DNA of 64,000 nucleotides from Burkholderia sp. Bp8992 (GCF_003853705.1 NZ_QTQI01000025.1:1-64000), one strand, 5' to 3'; shown: positions 25,385 to 34,506, counted from the stretch's first letter. Numbers and translations are program-made. The notes: generated from the sequence alone by a model not told the origin.

Positions 25385-27025
25385 TCAGCGGCCGTGCACC
25401 GCGGCAGCCGCCTCGCCGCGCGGCACCGCACCCTTGCGCGCCGCGACGATGAAGTCCGCCGCGCGTTCGCCGATCATCACCGACGGCGCATTCGTGTTCC
25501 CGCCGACCAGCGTCGGCATCACCGACGCATCGACCACGCGCAGCCCTTCGACGCCGCGCACGCGCAGTTGCGGATCGACGACCGCGCGCGCATCCGAGCC
25601 CATCCGGCAGGTGCCGACCGGGTGGTAGATCGTGTCGGCATGCGCGACGATCGTCGCGCGCAGCTCGGCCTCGCTCTGGTCCGCCCGCGTGTACAGCTCG
25701 CGCCCGCCCTGCGACGCGAGCGGCGCCTGCGACAGGATCCGGCGCATCGCCTGCGTGCCGCGCACGAGCAGGTCGAGATCGCGTGAATCGCTGAAGAAGC
25801 GCGGATCGATCAGCGGCGCGTCGCGGGCGTCGCCGGTCGCGAGCACGACCGTGCCGCGGCTGAATGGCCGCAGCGCGCACACGTGCAGCGAATAGCCGAA
25901 GCCCCAATGCATCTTGCGGTTGTGGTCGTCGACGAGCGCCGTGCAGAAATGCAGCTGCAGGTCGGGACGCTCGAGCGACGGATCGCTCTTGATGAAGCCG
26001 CCGGCCTCCGCGACGTTGCTCGTCATCATCCCCGTGCGGCTCGAGAAATAGCGCGCGAGCGCGGGCGTCATCTTCGCGATGCCGCGCAGGCACACGCCCA
26101 CCAGTTCCGACGAATTCACGCGCGTGTTGATGATGAAGTCGATGTGGTCGATCAGGTTCGTGCCGACGTCCGGCGCATCCTGCACGACCGCGATCCCGTG
26201 CCGGCGCAGTTGCTCGGCCGGGCCGATCCCCGAGCACATCAGCAGCTGCGGCGAATTGAACGCGCCGGCCGACAGGATCACTTCCGCGCGCGCGCCGAGC
26301 GTCTCGACACGGCCGTTGCGCGAGACCGCGACGCCGACCGCGCGCTTGCCGTCGAAGCCGACGCGCAGCACCGTCGCGTCGGTGATCACGTGCAGGTTCG
26401 GCCGGTTGCGGCCGTAGATGTACGCGCGCGCCACGCTGCAGCGCGAGCCGTCGCGGTGCGTGACCTGATAGAAGCCGACGCCTTCCTGCGTCGCGCCGTT
26501 GAAGTCGTCGTTCAGCGGATAGCCGGCCGCGTGCGCGGCCTGGATGAATCGTTCGGAGAACGGATTGCGAAAGCGCAGATCGGAAACGGTCAACGGGCCG
26601 TCCGCGCCGTGCCATTCATCCGCGCCGCGTTCGTTGCCTTCCGCGCGACGGAAATACGGCAGCACGTCCTGCCAGCCCCAGCCCGTCGCACCGAGCTGCG
26701 CCCATTCGTCGTAGTCGCCCGGGTGGCCGCGCGTGTAGATCATCGCGTTGATCGCGCTCGAACCGCCCATCCCGCGCCCGCGCGGCTGGTAGCCGCGCCG
26801 CCCGCCGAGGCCCGGCTGCGGCACCGTCTCGTAGCCGTAGTTCGTGCCGAGCTTGTACGGCACCAGCGCCGCGATACCGACCGGCATGTTGACGAGCAGG
26901 TTGCGCTCCGTATGCGAGCCGGCCTCGATCAGCGCGATCGTCGCATCGGGGCAGGCATCGGCGAGACGGCCTGCCAGGCTCGACCCGCCCGAACCGCCGC
27001 CGACGATGATGTAGTCGTATTGCAT
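25385..27025 (-). CDS. GMC-family FAD-dependent alcohol/choline dehydrogenase
   Basis: A 546-residue flavoenzyme. The FAD Rossmann motif IIVGGGSGGSSLAGRLA is at residue 6. The GMC signatures GGSSAINAMIYTRGHPGDYDEW (about 85-105) and SAGAFNSPQLLMCSGIGP (about 260-277) follow, and the catalytic His-Pro block is HPVGTCRMGSD near the C-terminus. It resembles choline dehydrogenase and the alkanol dehydrogenase AlkJ; no betaine-aldehyde dehydrogenase or BetI is adjacent, so BetA is not supported. GGAGACGTGAC precedes the ATG. A coniferyl-aldehyde-type dehydrogenase lies divergently about 1 kb away, suggesting an alcohol to aldehyde to acid route. Confidence 0.88.
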   Translation of the reverse strand: MQYDYIIVGGGSGGSSLAGRLADACPDATIALIEAGSHTERNLLVNMPVGIAALVPYKLGTNYGYETVPQPGLGGRRGYQPRGRGMGGSSAINAMIYTRGHPGDYDEWAQLGATGWGWQDVLPYFRRAEGNERGADEWHGADGPLTVSDLRFRNPFSERFIQAAHAAGYPLNDDFNGATQEGVGFYQVTHRDGSRCSVARAYIYGRNRPNLHVITDATVLRVGFDGKRAVGVAVSRNGRVETLGARAEVILSAGAFNSPQLLMCSGIGPAEQLRRHGIAVVQDAPDVGTNLIDHIDFIINTRVNSSELVGVCLRGIAKMTPALARYFSSRTGMMTSNVAEAGGFIKSDPSLERPDLQLHFCTALVDDHNRKMHWGFGYSLHVCALRPFSRGTVVLATGDARDAPLIDPRFFSDSRDLDLLVRGTQAMRRILSQAPLASQGGRELYTRADQSEAELRATIVAHADTIYHPVGTCRMGSDARAVVDPQLRVRGVEGLRVVDASVMPTLVGGNTNAPSVMIGERAADFIVAARKGAVPRGEAAAAVHGR

Positions 27026-27088
27026 GTCACGTCTCCGTCGTGTCATGGATGGCGCCCGGCATCGCCGCGCGACCGCGTCCCCTCTTTG

Positions 27089-27375
27089 GAGGGTCTGTTT
27101 GCAGATGGAACACGCATGCGAATGCCCGAAATCGCTCGTAGGGCAAGGAGCGAGGAGCGCCGTTTGGCCGAGCCAAACAAGCGACGAGCGACGCCGCCAT
27201 ACGGGCGATTTCGGGCATTCCCGTGACATGATTTTTTTAATTTGGGGTTGCCATGAGAACGGCCGCTCGCCGCGTTGCGCTCCTTGCGAATACATCAGTA
27301 TTCGCGGCGTCGCGCGCCTCGCGAGCGGCCGTTCTCATGGCAACGCATGCGTGTTCCATCTGCAAACAGACCCTC
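27089..27375. repeat. 287-bp nested palindromic element with 32-bp terminal inverted repeats
   Basis: The ends are perfect 32-bp inverted repeats (27089-27120 and 27344-27375, starting GAGGGTCTGTTTGCAGATGG). Inside are two long hairpins. Hairpin one has 16-bp arms at 27120-27135/27205-27220 with an inner GTTTGGC-CGA-GCCAAAC. Hairpin two has 24-bp arms at 27247-27270/27321-27344 with an inner GCGAATAC-ATCA-GTATTCGC. A T run (27232-27238) separates them. There is no transposase frame. It has the shape of a non-autonomous mobile or repetitive intergenic element. It lies 64 bases upstream of the GMC gene start. Confidence 0.88.
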
Positions 27376-28034
27376 GGGGCATTGTAGGAATGGCCGCCGC
27401 GCACGCGGCGCGCGGATTCAAGAGCGATTCCTCTAAACGCCCGCGTGAACTAAATTTAAGATGTATCGATTCGCTTCGCGCGATCCACCGGCCACGAGAA
27501 GCCGATTCGCCGCGAAACGGGAGGGACAACGATGCAGCGCCAGGTTCTGCAGGACGTGTGCCGACCCGGTCCTCCGGATGCCGCGCGCGCAGCCCGCATT
27601 TCATTTCAAACGGCGGCCCGCGCGACGTTGCACGACGGCATGCGCGCAGTCGATGGAAATCGAACGGCACGCATCGTCGCCGACCGTTTGGACGGTCTGC
27701 CGCCGCGGCAGCACGATGCACCGCGACACGCCGTCGCGTACCCGTCGCGCCGCCGCGCGTCGGTGCGCCGGCAGGCGCCGGCAACGCGGCATCCCGCACC
27801 TGCTTGCCGTCGCATCGAGTCGTGCGCGCGTGCCGTGCGGCACGATTTTCGGACGCCGATACCGTCGCGCGGATGCGACGCCGGCCGAATGCAGCAACCG
27901 GTTTTCGAGCACACGTCGCATCCGGCCCCGCGTCGCGCGACATGCATCACCCGATCCGCGTCGCCGCGCTCGCCGAGCGTGCGCGTGCGGCGTGACGGCC
28001 GGCCCATCAGCCAGGCCCAACTGGAGGAGACGAC
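27376..28034. other. Gene-free stretch between palindromic element and aldehyde dehydrogenase
   Basis: About 660 bases without a credible gene. Open frames exist on both strands but are Arg/Ala-rich and lack family resemblance. An AT-rich patch around 27448-27476 could hold a promoter. The last 15 bases carry a strong ribosome site (GGAGGAG) for the aldehyde dehydrogenase. It may be a decayed gene or a long leader. Confidence 0.5.
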
Positions 28035-29477
28035 ATGAAGAACGACCTGCCCGAACTGGCCCCGCAAGCACTGCCGTCGGTCGATGCGCTGACGGCGCTG
28101 CTGCGCGATCAGCGCGCGGCGTACCTGCGCGCCCCGTATCCCGCATGGGAGACACGCGTGCAGCACCTGCGCGCGCTGCGCACGATGCTGATCGACCATG
28201 CGGACGCACTCGCCGAAGCGATCAGCGCCGATTTCGGCCATCGCGCGAAGCAGGAAGTGCTGCTGTCGGAAGTCTGGATGGCGAAGGAAGAGATCGACGA
28301 CGCACTGAAGCACGGCAAGCGCTGGATGAAGCCGATCCGCAAGCCGATGAACAAGTGGCTGCGCCCGGCACGCGCGAAGGTGATTCCGCAGCCGCTCGGC
28401 GTGGTCGGCATCGTCGTGCCGTGGAACTACCCGATCCTGCTCGCGGCCGGCCCGCTGATCTGCGCGCTCGCCGCCGGCAACCGCGCGATCATCAAGATGT
28501 CCGAACTGACGCCGCGCACGTCGGCGCTGTTCGAGCAGCTCATCGGCAAGACCTTCACGCGCGACCACGTCGCGGTCGTGAACGGCGATGCGGAGGTCGG
28601 CGCCGCGTTCAGCGGGCTGCCGTTCGATCACCTGCTGTTCACCGGCTCGACGCATGTCGGCCGCCACGTGATGCGCGCGGCCGCCGACAACCTCACGCCC
28701 GTCACGCTGGAGCTCGGCGGCAAGTCGCCGGCGATCATCGGCCCGAATGCGCGCTTCGATGCAGCCGTCGACGCGATCGTCGCCGGCAAGACGCTGAACG
28801 CCGGCCAGACCTGCATCGCACCCGACTACGTGCTGCTCCCGCGCGGGATGGAAGCCGCGTTCATCGAGCGCGCGCGGGCACGCTTCGCGAAGATGTATCC
28901 GGACCTGTCGACGAACGGCGACTACACGACGATCGTGTCGCCGCGCCACTACGCGCGCCTGCAGCAACTCGCGAGCGACGCGCAGGCGGCCGGCGCGCAA
29001 CTGCATCCGCTGTCCGACGCGCCATCCGATCCCGCGTCGCGCCGCTTCGTGCCGTGCGCGGTCACGCAGGTGCCGGCCGCGTCGCAACTGATGCAGGAGG
29101 AAATCTTCGGGCCGCTGCTGCCGCTCGTGCCGTACGAGAGGCTCGACGAGGCGATCGCCTACGTGAATGCGCGCCCGCGTCCGCTCGCGCTCTACCTGTT
29201 CGACGAGGATGGCGGCACGATCGATCGCGTGATGCGCGAAACGATCTCGGGCGGCGTGTCGATCAACGAAACGCTGATGCACATCGCGTGCGGCAGCTTG
29301 CCGTTCGGCGGGGTCGGTGCGAGCGGCATGGGTGCGTACCACGGCTACGACGGCTTCGTGACGTTCTCGAAGATGAAGCCGGTGCTCACGCAGGCGCGCC
29401 TGAATGCGCGCAACCTGCTCGCGCCGCCGTACGGCAAGCGCTTCGCCGCGCTGATCAAGCTGATGCTGAAGTTCTGA
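28035..29477 (+). CDS. Coniferyl aldehyde dehydrogenase-type ALDH
   Basis: A 480-residue NAD(P)-dependent aldehyde dehydrogenase. The NAD site IVVPWNYPILLAAGPLICAL lies near residue 127. The catalytic Glu is in TLELGGKSPAIIG and the nucleophile Cys in NAGQTCIAPDYVLL. The C-terminal SGGVSINETLMHIA and LPFGGVGASGMGAYHG block matches the coniferyl aldehyde dehydrogenase (CalB) subgroup, which also oxidises medium-chain aldehydes. GGAGGAG gives a strong ribosome site. With the GMC alcohol oxidoreductase it could form a two-step alcohol oxidation route. The actual substrate is not shown. Confidence 0.88.
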   Translation: MKNDLPELAPQALPSVDALTALLRDQRAAYLRAPYPAWETRVQHLRALRTMLIDHADALAEAISADFGHRAKQEVLLSEVWMAKEEIDDALKHGKRWMKPIRKPMNKWLRPARAKVIPQPLGVVGIVVPWNYPILLAAGPLICALAAGNRAIIKMSELTPRTSALFEQLIGKTFTRDHVAVVNGDAEVGAAFSGLPFDHLLFTGSTHVGRHVMRAAADNLTPVTLELGGKSPAIIGPNARFDAAVDAIVAGKTLNAGQTCIAPDYVLLPRGMEAAFIERARARFAKMYPDLSTNGDYTTIVSPRHYARLQQLASDAQAAGAQLHPLSDAPSDPASRRFVPCAVTQVPAASQLMQEEIFGPLLPLVPYERLDEAIAYVNARPRPLALYLFDEDGGTIDRVMRETISGGVSINETLMHIACGSLPFGGVGASGMGAYHGYDGFVTFSKMKPVLTQARLNARNLLAPPYGKRFAALIKLMLKF

Positions 29478-29558
29478 GGCAGTCGGCCCGGACGGGCCGC
29501 GCGCATCGCGCCGCGGCCCTTGCCGGCCTGCCGCGCGGCGTGAATGCCGCGTGCGCCG

Positions 29559-30581
29559 TCATACGGGCCAGAGCGGCCCTTCCTGCATCGCGCCGATCTG
29601 CTCGCGCAACTCGAGCACGCGCGCTTCCCAGTAGCGATGCGTGTTGAACCACGGGAAGGCGGCGGGAAACGCGGGATCGTCCCAGCGCCGCGCGAGCCAT
29701 GCCGCGTAGTGGATCAGCCGCAGCGTGCGCAGCGCTTCGACGAGATGCAGCTCGCGCGGCTCGAATTCGCAGAAATCCTCGTAGCCGGCGAGCAGGTCCG
29801 CCAGCGCGCGCGACGCGCCTTCGCGATCGCCCGGCAGCAGCAGCCACAGATCCTGGACCGCCGGCGCCATCCGGCTGTCGTCGAAGTCGACGAAATGCGG
29901 GCCCGCATCGGTCCACAGCACGTTGCTCGGATGGCAGTCGCCGTGCGTGCGCAGCAGGCGGATGTCGCCCGCGCGCTCGAACGCGGCCTCGACGCCTTCC
30001 AGCGCGAGCGCGACGGCCGTCTCGTACGCCGGTCGTACGTCATCCGGAATGAAATCGTGCGCGAGCAGGTAGTCGCGCGGCTCGTAGCCGAACGTTTTGA
30101 TGTCGAGCACGGGACGCGCGACATACGGCTGCGTTGCGCCGACCGCGTGAATCCGGCCGATGAAGCGGCCGAGCCATTCGAGCGTGTCGCTGCGGTCGAG
30201 ATCGGGTGCGCGCCCGCCGCGCCGCTCGAAGATCGAGAAGCGGAAGCCGTCGAACGCGTGCAGCGAGCGGCCGTCGAAGGTGCGCGCGGGCACCGCCGGA
30301 ATCTCGCGCGCGGCGAGTTCGGCGACGAACGCGTGCTCTTCGAGAATCGCGTCGTCCGACCAGCGCGCCGGGCGATAGAACTTCGCGACGACCGGCGGGC
30401 CGTCTTCGATGCCGACCTGGTAGACGCGGTTTTCGTAGCTGTTGAGGGCGAGCAGGCGCCCGTCGGTGCGCAGGCCGGCCGGCATCAGCACGCTGTCGAG
30501 CGCGTCGAGCACGCACTCGGGCGTGAGGCCGGCGAACGGCGGGCTGGCGGGAGAAGCGGGAGCGGAAGTGGCGTCTGTCAT
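29559..30581 (-). CDS. srkA: Serine/threonine protein kinase SrkA (YihE)-like
   Basis: A 340-residue cytoplasmic kinase of the APH/choline-kinase fold. ALNSYENRVYQVGIEDG and VVAKFYRPARWS (with the ATP-binding Lys) are near residues 45-75. The catalytic loop THGDCHPSNVLW and the metal-binding HFVDFDDSRMAP are intact. The SYENRVY and FYRP motifs are specific for YihE/SrkA, a stress-response kinase that limits MazF-mediated death in E. coli. Two in-frame ATGs nine bases apart are possible starts; the downstream one is annotated. Confidence 0.9.
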   Translation of the reverse strand: MTDATSAPASPASPPFAGLTPECVLDALDSVLMPAGLRTDGRLLALNSYENRVYQVGIEDGPPVVAKFYRPARWSDDAILEEHAFVAELAAREIPAVPARTFDGRSLHAFDGFRFSIFERRGGRAPDLDRSDTLEWLGRFIGRIHAVGATQPYVARPVLDIKTFGYEPRDYLLAHDFIPDDVRPAYETAVALALEGVEAAFERAGDIRLLRTHGDCHPSNVLWTDAGPHFVDFDDSRMAPAVQDLWLLLPGDREGASRALADLLAGYEDFCEFEPRELHLVEALRTLRLIHYAAWLARRWDDPAFPAAFPWFNTHRYWEARVLELREQIGAMQEGPLWPV

Positions 30582-30637
30582 GCCCCGCATTGTGCCGCCA
30601 GCCGGACCGAAAGACGAGCGTCCGGTGCGACGTGCGC

Positions 30638-30850
30638 TTAGTGAAGCGCCGCGCCGGCCGGCAGGACGGATTCGCCGGTGTCGATCAGGTCCTCGAGAAA
30701 GAACGGCTCGGTGTTGAGTTCTTTCGAATCACCCGGCACGCCCGCGTACCAGGTCACCATGGCCATGTCGCCCAGGATGCGCTGGACGATGCCGCGCGCG
30801 CCCTTCGGCACCGCGATATGGGTAGTGCAGACAATCGACCCGATATGCAT
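30638..30850 (-). CDS. Small conserved-looking protein of unknown function
   Basis: A 70-residue protein, MHIGSIVCTTHIAVPKGARG at the start, then an aromatic MVTWYAGVPGD stretch and an acidic FFLEDLIDTGES end. There is no signal peptide or membrane segment. I do not recognise the family. It looks genuinely coding: the ATG has GGGGA at good spacing and the residue mix is balanced, unlike the Arg-rich false frames around it. It reads towards srkA with about 60 bases between them, so co-transcription is possible. Confidence 0.65.
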   Translation of the reverse strand: MHIGSIVCTTHIAVPKGARGIVQRILGDMAMVTWYAGVPGDSKELNTEPFFLEDLIDTGESVLPAGAALH

Positions 30851-31507
30851 GATGGTTCCCCACTCTTGAATCTTGAAACCCGGCCCGCTGGCGAGCCGGC
30901 AAATGCACGATCCGCGCCGCTCTCGGAGGAGCGTTGCGCGTGATCCCATTGTTCACGGTTTATCGAAGCGCGAAAAGAAGAAGAAGCAGGCGAAGTGCCG
31001 CGAATTCGTCGAATGTCTCCAATCAACCACTGCGCCGGGCAGGCACTTGCCCGCCCGGTCACCCCCATCATACCCTGTCGAATGTGACTGCCCGCCGAAA
31101 CCGCCCGGCACCGCGGCGCGCACGGGATCGACGCACCGCATCGTTCGCGATGCAACACCGCCGACAGTGATTGCGCTCGATCGCTGCCTTGCGGTACCTT
31201 AGGCTCTCATTCGCGTTCAATCGCATTCCGACACGATGCATCCGCTCACGTCCGCCCTCGCAAAATCCCGGCCGCAGTTCGACTCGCGGCCGCAGGCGTG
31301 CGCGCATCCGTCGGTTCTTCCTCCTCCTGTCGCACCGCCGCTCGTCTGCGCCGCGCCGCCCCCTCCGGCAGCGCGCGCCGGCTGACCAGCCGGCTTCCGT
31401 TTCGTCTTCCATTCGCCCCCGTCGGCTTCAGTGCGTGCGTCGTCACGCATCGCATGTTGCCGCGCGCGCGAATGGAACGTTCCGATCCGTTCGACAGGTG
31501 GACTCAC
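30851..31507. other. Gene-free interval between divergent genes
   Basis: About 650 bases between the 70-residue protein gene (minus) and the EamA transporter gene (plus). It contains a purine-rich tract near 30966-30990. I see no family-like reading frame, tRNA or clear terminator. It presumably holds both promoters. Confidence 0.45.
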
Positions 31508-32395
31508 ATGGTTTCGTTCAAACGCGCGCTTGCCGCGCATGGCGCGACGTCGCTCTTCGTGCTGCTGTGGAGCAGCGGCGCGATCTTCTCTGAACTCGGT
31601 CTGCGTCACGCGTCCGCGTTCGCCTTTCTCACCGCACGCTTCGCGCTCGCGTCGCTCGTGCTGCTCGCGCTGGCCTTCATGCGCAAACGCTGGCTGCCGC
31701 CGCGCGGCGAGCGGCGCATGGCCGCGCTGACCGGCTTGCTGATGATGGGCGGCTATTCGATCTTCTACCTGCTCGCACTCGAGCGCGGGATCGCGCCCGG
31801 TGTGCTCGCAACGATCCTCGGCGTGCAGCCGATCCTCACGCTCGCGATCGTCGAGCGGCGCTGGCAGCCCGTGCGCGTCGCGGGGCTCGCACTGTCGCTG
31901 GCCGGGCTCGCACTCGTCGTGTGCCGTGGCGCGAGCGGCGGCACGGGCGGCCTGTCGGCTGCCGGCATCGCGTATGCGCTCACCGCCCTCGTCGCGCTGA
32001 CCGCCGGCTCGCTGCTGCAAAAGCGCGTACGCGCGGCGCCCGCCGACGTGCTGCCGCTGCAGAATGCGATCGGCCTCGCGCTGTGCGTCGCGATCGTGCC
32101 GTTCCGGCCGGTGTCGTTCGAGATGAGCTGGGCATTCGTCGTCCCGCTGCTGTGGCTCGGCATCGTGATTTCGGTGATCGCGCAACTGCTGTTCTACCGG
32201 TTGATGCAGCGCGGCGATCTCGTCAACGTGACGAGCCTGTTCTATCTCGTGCCCGTCGTCACCACGCTGATGGATGCCGTGTGGCTCGGCAACCGGCCGG
32301 AGCCGCTCGCGCTCGCCGGCATGGGCGCGATCATCGCGGGGCTCGCGCTCGTATTCCGCGCGTCGGCCACCCGCGCGCAACCCGGGCGCGCGTAA
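31508..32395 (+). CDS. EamA/DMT-superfamily transporter
   Basis: A 295-residue inner-membrane protein with about ten hydrophobic segments arranged as two EamA halves. The first half begins with LLWSSGAIFSELGLRHASAF, typical of RhaT/EamA exporters. The second ends with LVPVVTTLMDAVWLGNRPEPLALAGMGAIIAG, the family's conserved C-terminal helices. Substrates of such carriers include amino acids, nucleosides and small metabolites; none is indicated here. The start chosen has AGGTGG in front. A longer version starting 36 bases upstream is possible. Confidence 0.87.
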   Translation: MVSFKRALAAHGATSLFVLLWSSGAIFSELGLRHASAFAFLTARFALASLVLLALAFMRKRWLPPRGERRMAALTGLLMMGGYSIFYLLALERGIAPGVLATILGVQPILTLAIVERRWQPVRVAGLALSLAGLALVVCRGASGGTGGLSAAGIAYALTALVALTAGSLLQKRVRAAPADVLPLQNAIGLALCVAIVPFRPVSFEMSWAFVVPLLWLGIVISVIAQLLFYRLMQRGDLVNVTSLFYLVPVVTTLMDAVWLGNRPEPLALAGMGAIIAGLALVFRASATRAQPGRA

Positions 32396-32696
32396 GCGGA
32401 TGGGCCGCCGCGTCTCCGGATGCGGCGGCCCGCATCGGACACATACGATGATTCCGCGAAAATCGAAAGGAACGAGAAAGATCCGTGCAAGACATTCGTC
32501 CGACTTGCAGGAAAAACGCGTGATTCACGCGGCTTTCCGCCGATTTTTAATGGTTCGGATAGCGAAAAGCGCCGCCGGTTGCCTATACTCGAATTGACCG
32601 CCCCGCTCGCAACGGGTCGGACAACACTAGAAACACCCGGCATGGGGCCGAATCAAGCGCTGATGCGCTGACCTCGGTCAAGACCTGGAGACACGC
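32396..32696. other. Intergenic region before small membrane protein
   Basis: About 300 bases with nothing I can assign apart from an AT-richer stretch around 32440-32600, likely promoter DNA for the 61-residue protein. No intrinsic terminator for the EamA gene was evident. Confidence 0.4.
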
Positions 32697-32882
32697 ATGA
32701 CGACCTATTTCACGATCGGCGACTTCATCCTGTTGATCCCGATGGCGCTGGCCGGAGCGCTATTTCTCGGCGCGGTACCGTGCGCAACCGAATTCCGTCA
32801 CAACCTGCTACGCGTGCTCGGCGTCATCCTCGGCGTCGGCGTCGCGGTGCTGCTCGTTGAAGGCCTGCCTGCGCTGATCTAG
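32697..32882 (+). CDS. Small membrane protein, 61 residues
   Basis: Two hydrophobic helices (about residues 7-28, FILLIPMALAGALFLGAVPC, and 39-58, LRVLGVILGVGVAVLLVEGL) joined by a short polar turn (ATEFRHNL). GGAG precedes the ATG at normal spacing. The family is not recognised and no partner is adjacent. The regular helix-turn-helix hydrophobicity and good ribosome site make it credible as a real small protein. Confidence 0.65.
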   Translation: MTTYFTIGDFILLIPMALAGALFLGAVPCATEFRHNLLRVLGVILGVGVAVLLVEGLPALI

Positions 32883-32900
32883 CGCGACACGTCAGCCGGC

Positions 32901-32986
32901 GTATCACGCGCATCGCTGCACCGCAGCGATGCGGTGTGCTGCCCGCCAGCCCGTGATACGGCACGCGTTGTTTCGCATGCCGTATC
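32901..32986. terminator. Overlapping palindromes between convergent genes
   Basis: An inner perfect 11-bp hairpin (CGCATCGCTGC/GCAGCGATGCG, 32909-32933) sits inside an outer GTATCACG/CGTGATAC pair. The right arm of the latter overlaps a third pair, GATACGGCA (32955-32963) with TGCCGTATC (32978-32986). Sharing GATAC makes the outer and third stems mutually exclusive. The region lies between converging genes, so a bidirectional terminator is the simplest reading. Confidence 0.5.
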
Positions 32987-32995
32987 GACTCCCGG

Positions 32996-34039
32996 TCAGA
33001 TCGCCTGATCGGTGGACGGCTTTTCCCACAGATTGATACCGCCTTCGGTCGCGTAACGGTCGATCTCCGCGAGTTCCTCCGCCGAGAATTCGAGGTTCTT
33101 CAACGCACCGACGTTCTCGCGCACCTGCTCCGCGCGGCTCGCGCCGATCAGCGCCGACGTCACGCGGCCGTTACGCAGCACCCACGCCAGCGCCATCTGC
33201 GCGAGGCTCTGCCCGCGACGTTCGGCAATCGCGTTGAGCTTGCGCACGTGCTCGAGGTTGTCCGCGCTCAAGTGATCCTGCTTCAGCGAGCCGCCGCCCG
33301 GCTTGTTCACGCGCGCGTCGGCCGGCACGCCGTTCAGGTACTTCGACGTAAGCAGGCCCTGCGCGAGCGGCGTGAACGCGATGCTGCCCGCGCCGACGTC
33401 GTCGAGCGTGCCGAGCAGATCCTCTTCGATCCAGCGGTTCAGCAGGTTGTACGACGGCTGGTGAATCAGCAGCGGCACCTTGTATTGCGCGAGCAGCTCG
33501 GCCATCTCGCGCGTCTTCGCGGCCGAATACGACGAGATGCCGATGTAGAGCGCCTTGCCCTGCTGCACGGCCGACGCGAGTGCGCCTGCCGTTTCCTCGA
33601 GCGGCGTGTGCGCATCGAAGCGGTGCGAATAGAAGATGTCGACGTAGTCGAGCCCCATCCGCTGCAGGCTCTGGTCGAGGCTCGCGAGCACGTACTTGCG
33701 CGACCCGCCGCCGCTGCCGTACGGCCCCGGCCACATGTCCCAGCCGGCCTTCGTCGAGATCAGCAGTTCGTCACGATACGGCCGGAAATCCTCCTTCAGC
33801 AGCCGCCCGAAGTTGGTCTCGGCGCTGCCGTACGGCGGCCCGTAGTTGTTCGCGAGATCGAAGTGGTTGATGCCGAGGTCGAACGCGGTGCGCAGGATCT
33901 CGCGCTGCGTCGAGATCGGCGTCGTGTCGCCGAAGTTGTGCCACAGGCCAAGCGACAGGGCGGGCAGTTTGAGCCCGGATTTGCCGCAGGTGCGGTATTG
34001 CATGCCGGCATAACGTTCGGAAGCTGCTTCGTAGGCCAT
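32996..34039 (-). CDS. Aldo/keto reductase, L-glyceraldehyde 3-phosphate reductase (YghZ/Gpr) type
   Basis: A 347-residue NADPH-dependent reductase. The tetrad is visible in order: Asp and Tyr in FDLANNYGPPYGSAE, Lys in ISTKAGWDMW and His in FYSHRFD. The PPYGSAETNFG and KAGWDMWPGPYGSGGGSRK stretches are specific to YghZ-like enzymes, which detoxify L-glyceraldehyde 3-phosphate and methylglyoxal. The final SRAEQVRENVGALKNLEFS binds the cofactor phosphate. The length is normal. It is monocistronic here. Confidence 0.92.
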   Translation of the reverse strand: MAYEAASERYAGMQYRTCGKSGLKLPALSLGLWHNFGDTTPISTQREILRTAFDLGINHFDLANNYGPPYGSAETNFGRLLKEDFRPYRDELLISTKAGWDMWPGPYGSGGGSRKYVLASLDQSLQRMGLDYVDIFYSHRFDAHTPLEETAGALASAVQQGKALYIGISSYSAAKTREMAELLAQYKVPLLIHQPSYNLLNRWIEEDLLGTLDDVGAGSIAFTPLAQGLLTSKYLNGVPADARVNKPGGGSLKQDHLSADNLEHVRKLNAIAERRGQSLAQMALAWVLRNGRVTSALIGASRAEQVRENVGALKNLEFSAEELAEIDRYATEGGINLWEKPSTDQAI

Positions 34040-34232
34040 GAGTCTGTTCCGTCAGGACATCGGGGGAAGGGACGCGCGCCGGCCGCACACATGGCGCGAC
34101 GGCGGCGAAGGAGTCATACGACGACTATGGTAGCGAAAGCGGCCGGATCGCGCACGGCGGCACGGCGATGGACGCGACCGCGGTCGTCGCCTACACTGCG
34201 GCGTCTCGAATCACCGTTTCAGCGAGGTTGGT

Positions 34233-34439
34233 ATGTCCCGGGTCATCTCGGTTGCACTGCTCGTCGGCGGCGTCCTGCTGCTGTACTTCGGCGGCCAGTC
34301 GTTCCATTCGATCAACGACAACGTGTCGCGCTTCTTCACCGGTTCGCCCGCGACGAAGACGATCCTGCTGATCGTCGGCGGCGCCGTCGCATCGTTCATC
34401 GGCCTGATCGGCCTCGCGATGCCGGGCGGCAAGCGCTGA
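34233..34439 (+). CDS. DUF3185 family small membrane protein
   Basis: A 68-residue protein with two membrane helices (about 5-21 and 43-62) separated by a polar loop, SFHSINDNVSRFFTGSPATKT. The pattern of a short N-terminal helix, a conserved S/T-rich FTGSPxxKT loop and GGAVASFIGL matches DUF3185. Function is unknown. GAGG precedes the ATG at good spacing. An intrinsic terminator-like hairpin follows about 70 bases after the stop. Confidence 0.85.
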   Translation: MSRVISVALLVGGVLLLYFGGQSFHSINDNVSRFFTGSPATKTILLIVGGAVASFIGLIGLAMPGGKR

Positions 34440-34506
34440 CGCGCGCCGTCGCGCGGCGCACGCACGGCCCGCGTCACCCGTCACGCACGCGCGACGCATC
34501 AAACGA

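Noticed and set aside
27532-28038. A 168-codon frame upstream of the aldehyde dehydrogenase
   Set aside because: The Arg/Ala/Pro-rich composition, lack of motif and lack of ribosome site match the non-coding frames common in this GC-rich DNA.
30851-31507. Possible small RNA or tRNA in the 650-bp interval
   Set aside because: No cloverleaf, CCA end or strong hairpin with T run was found.
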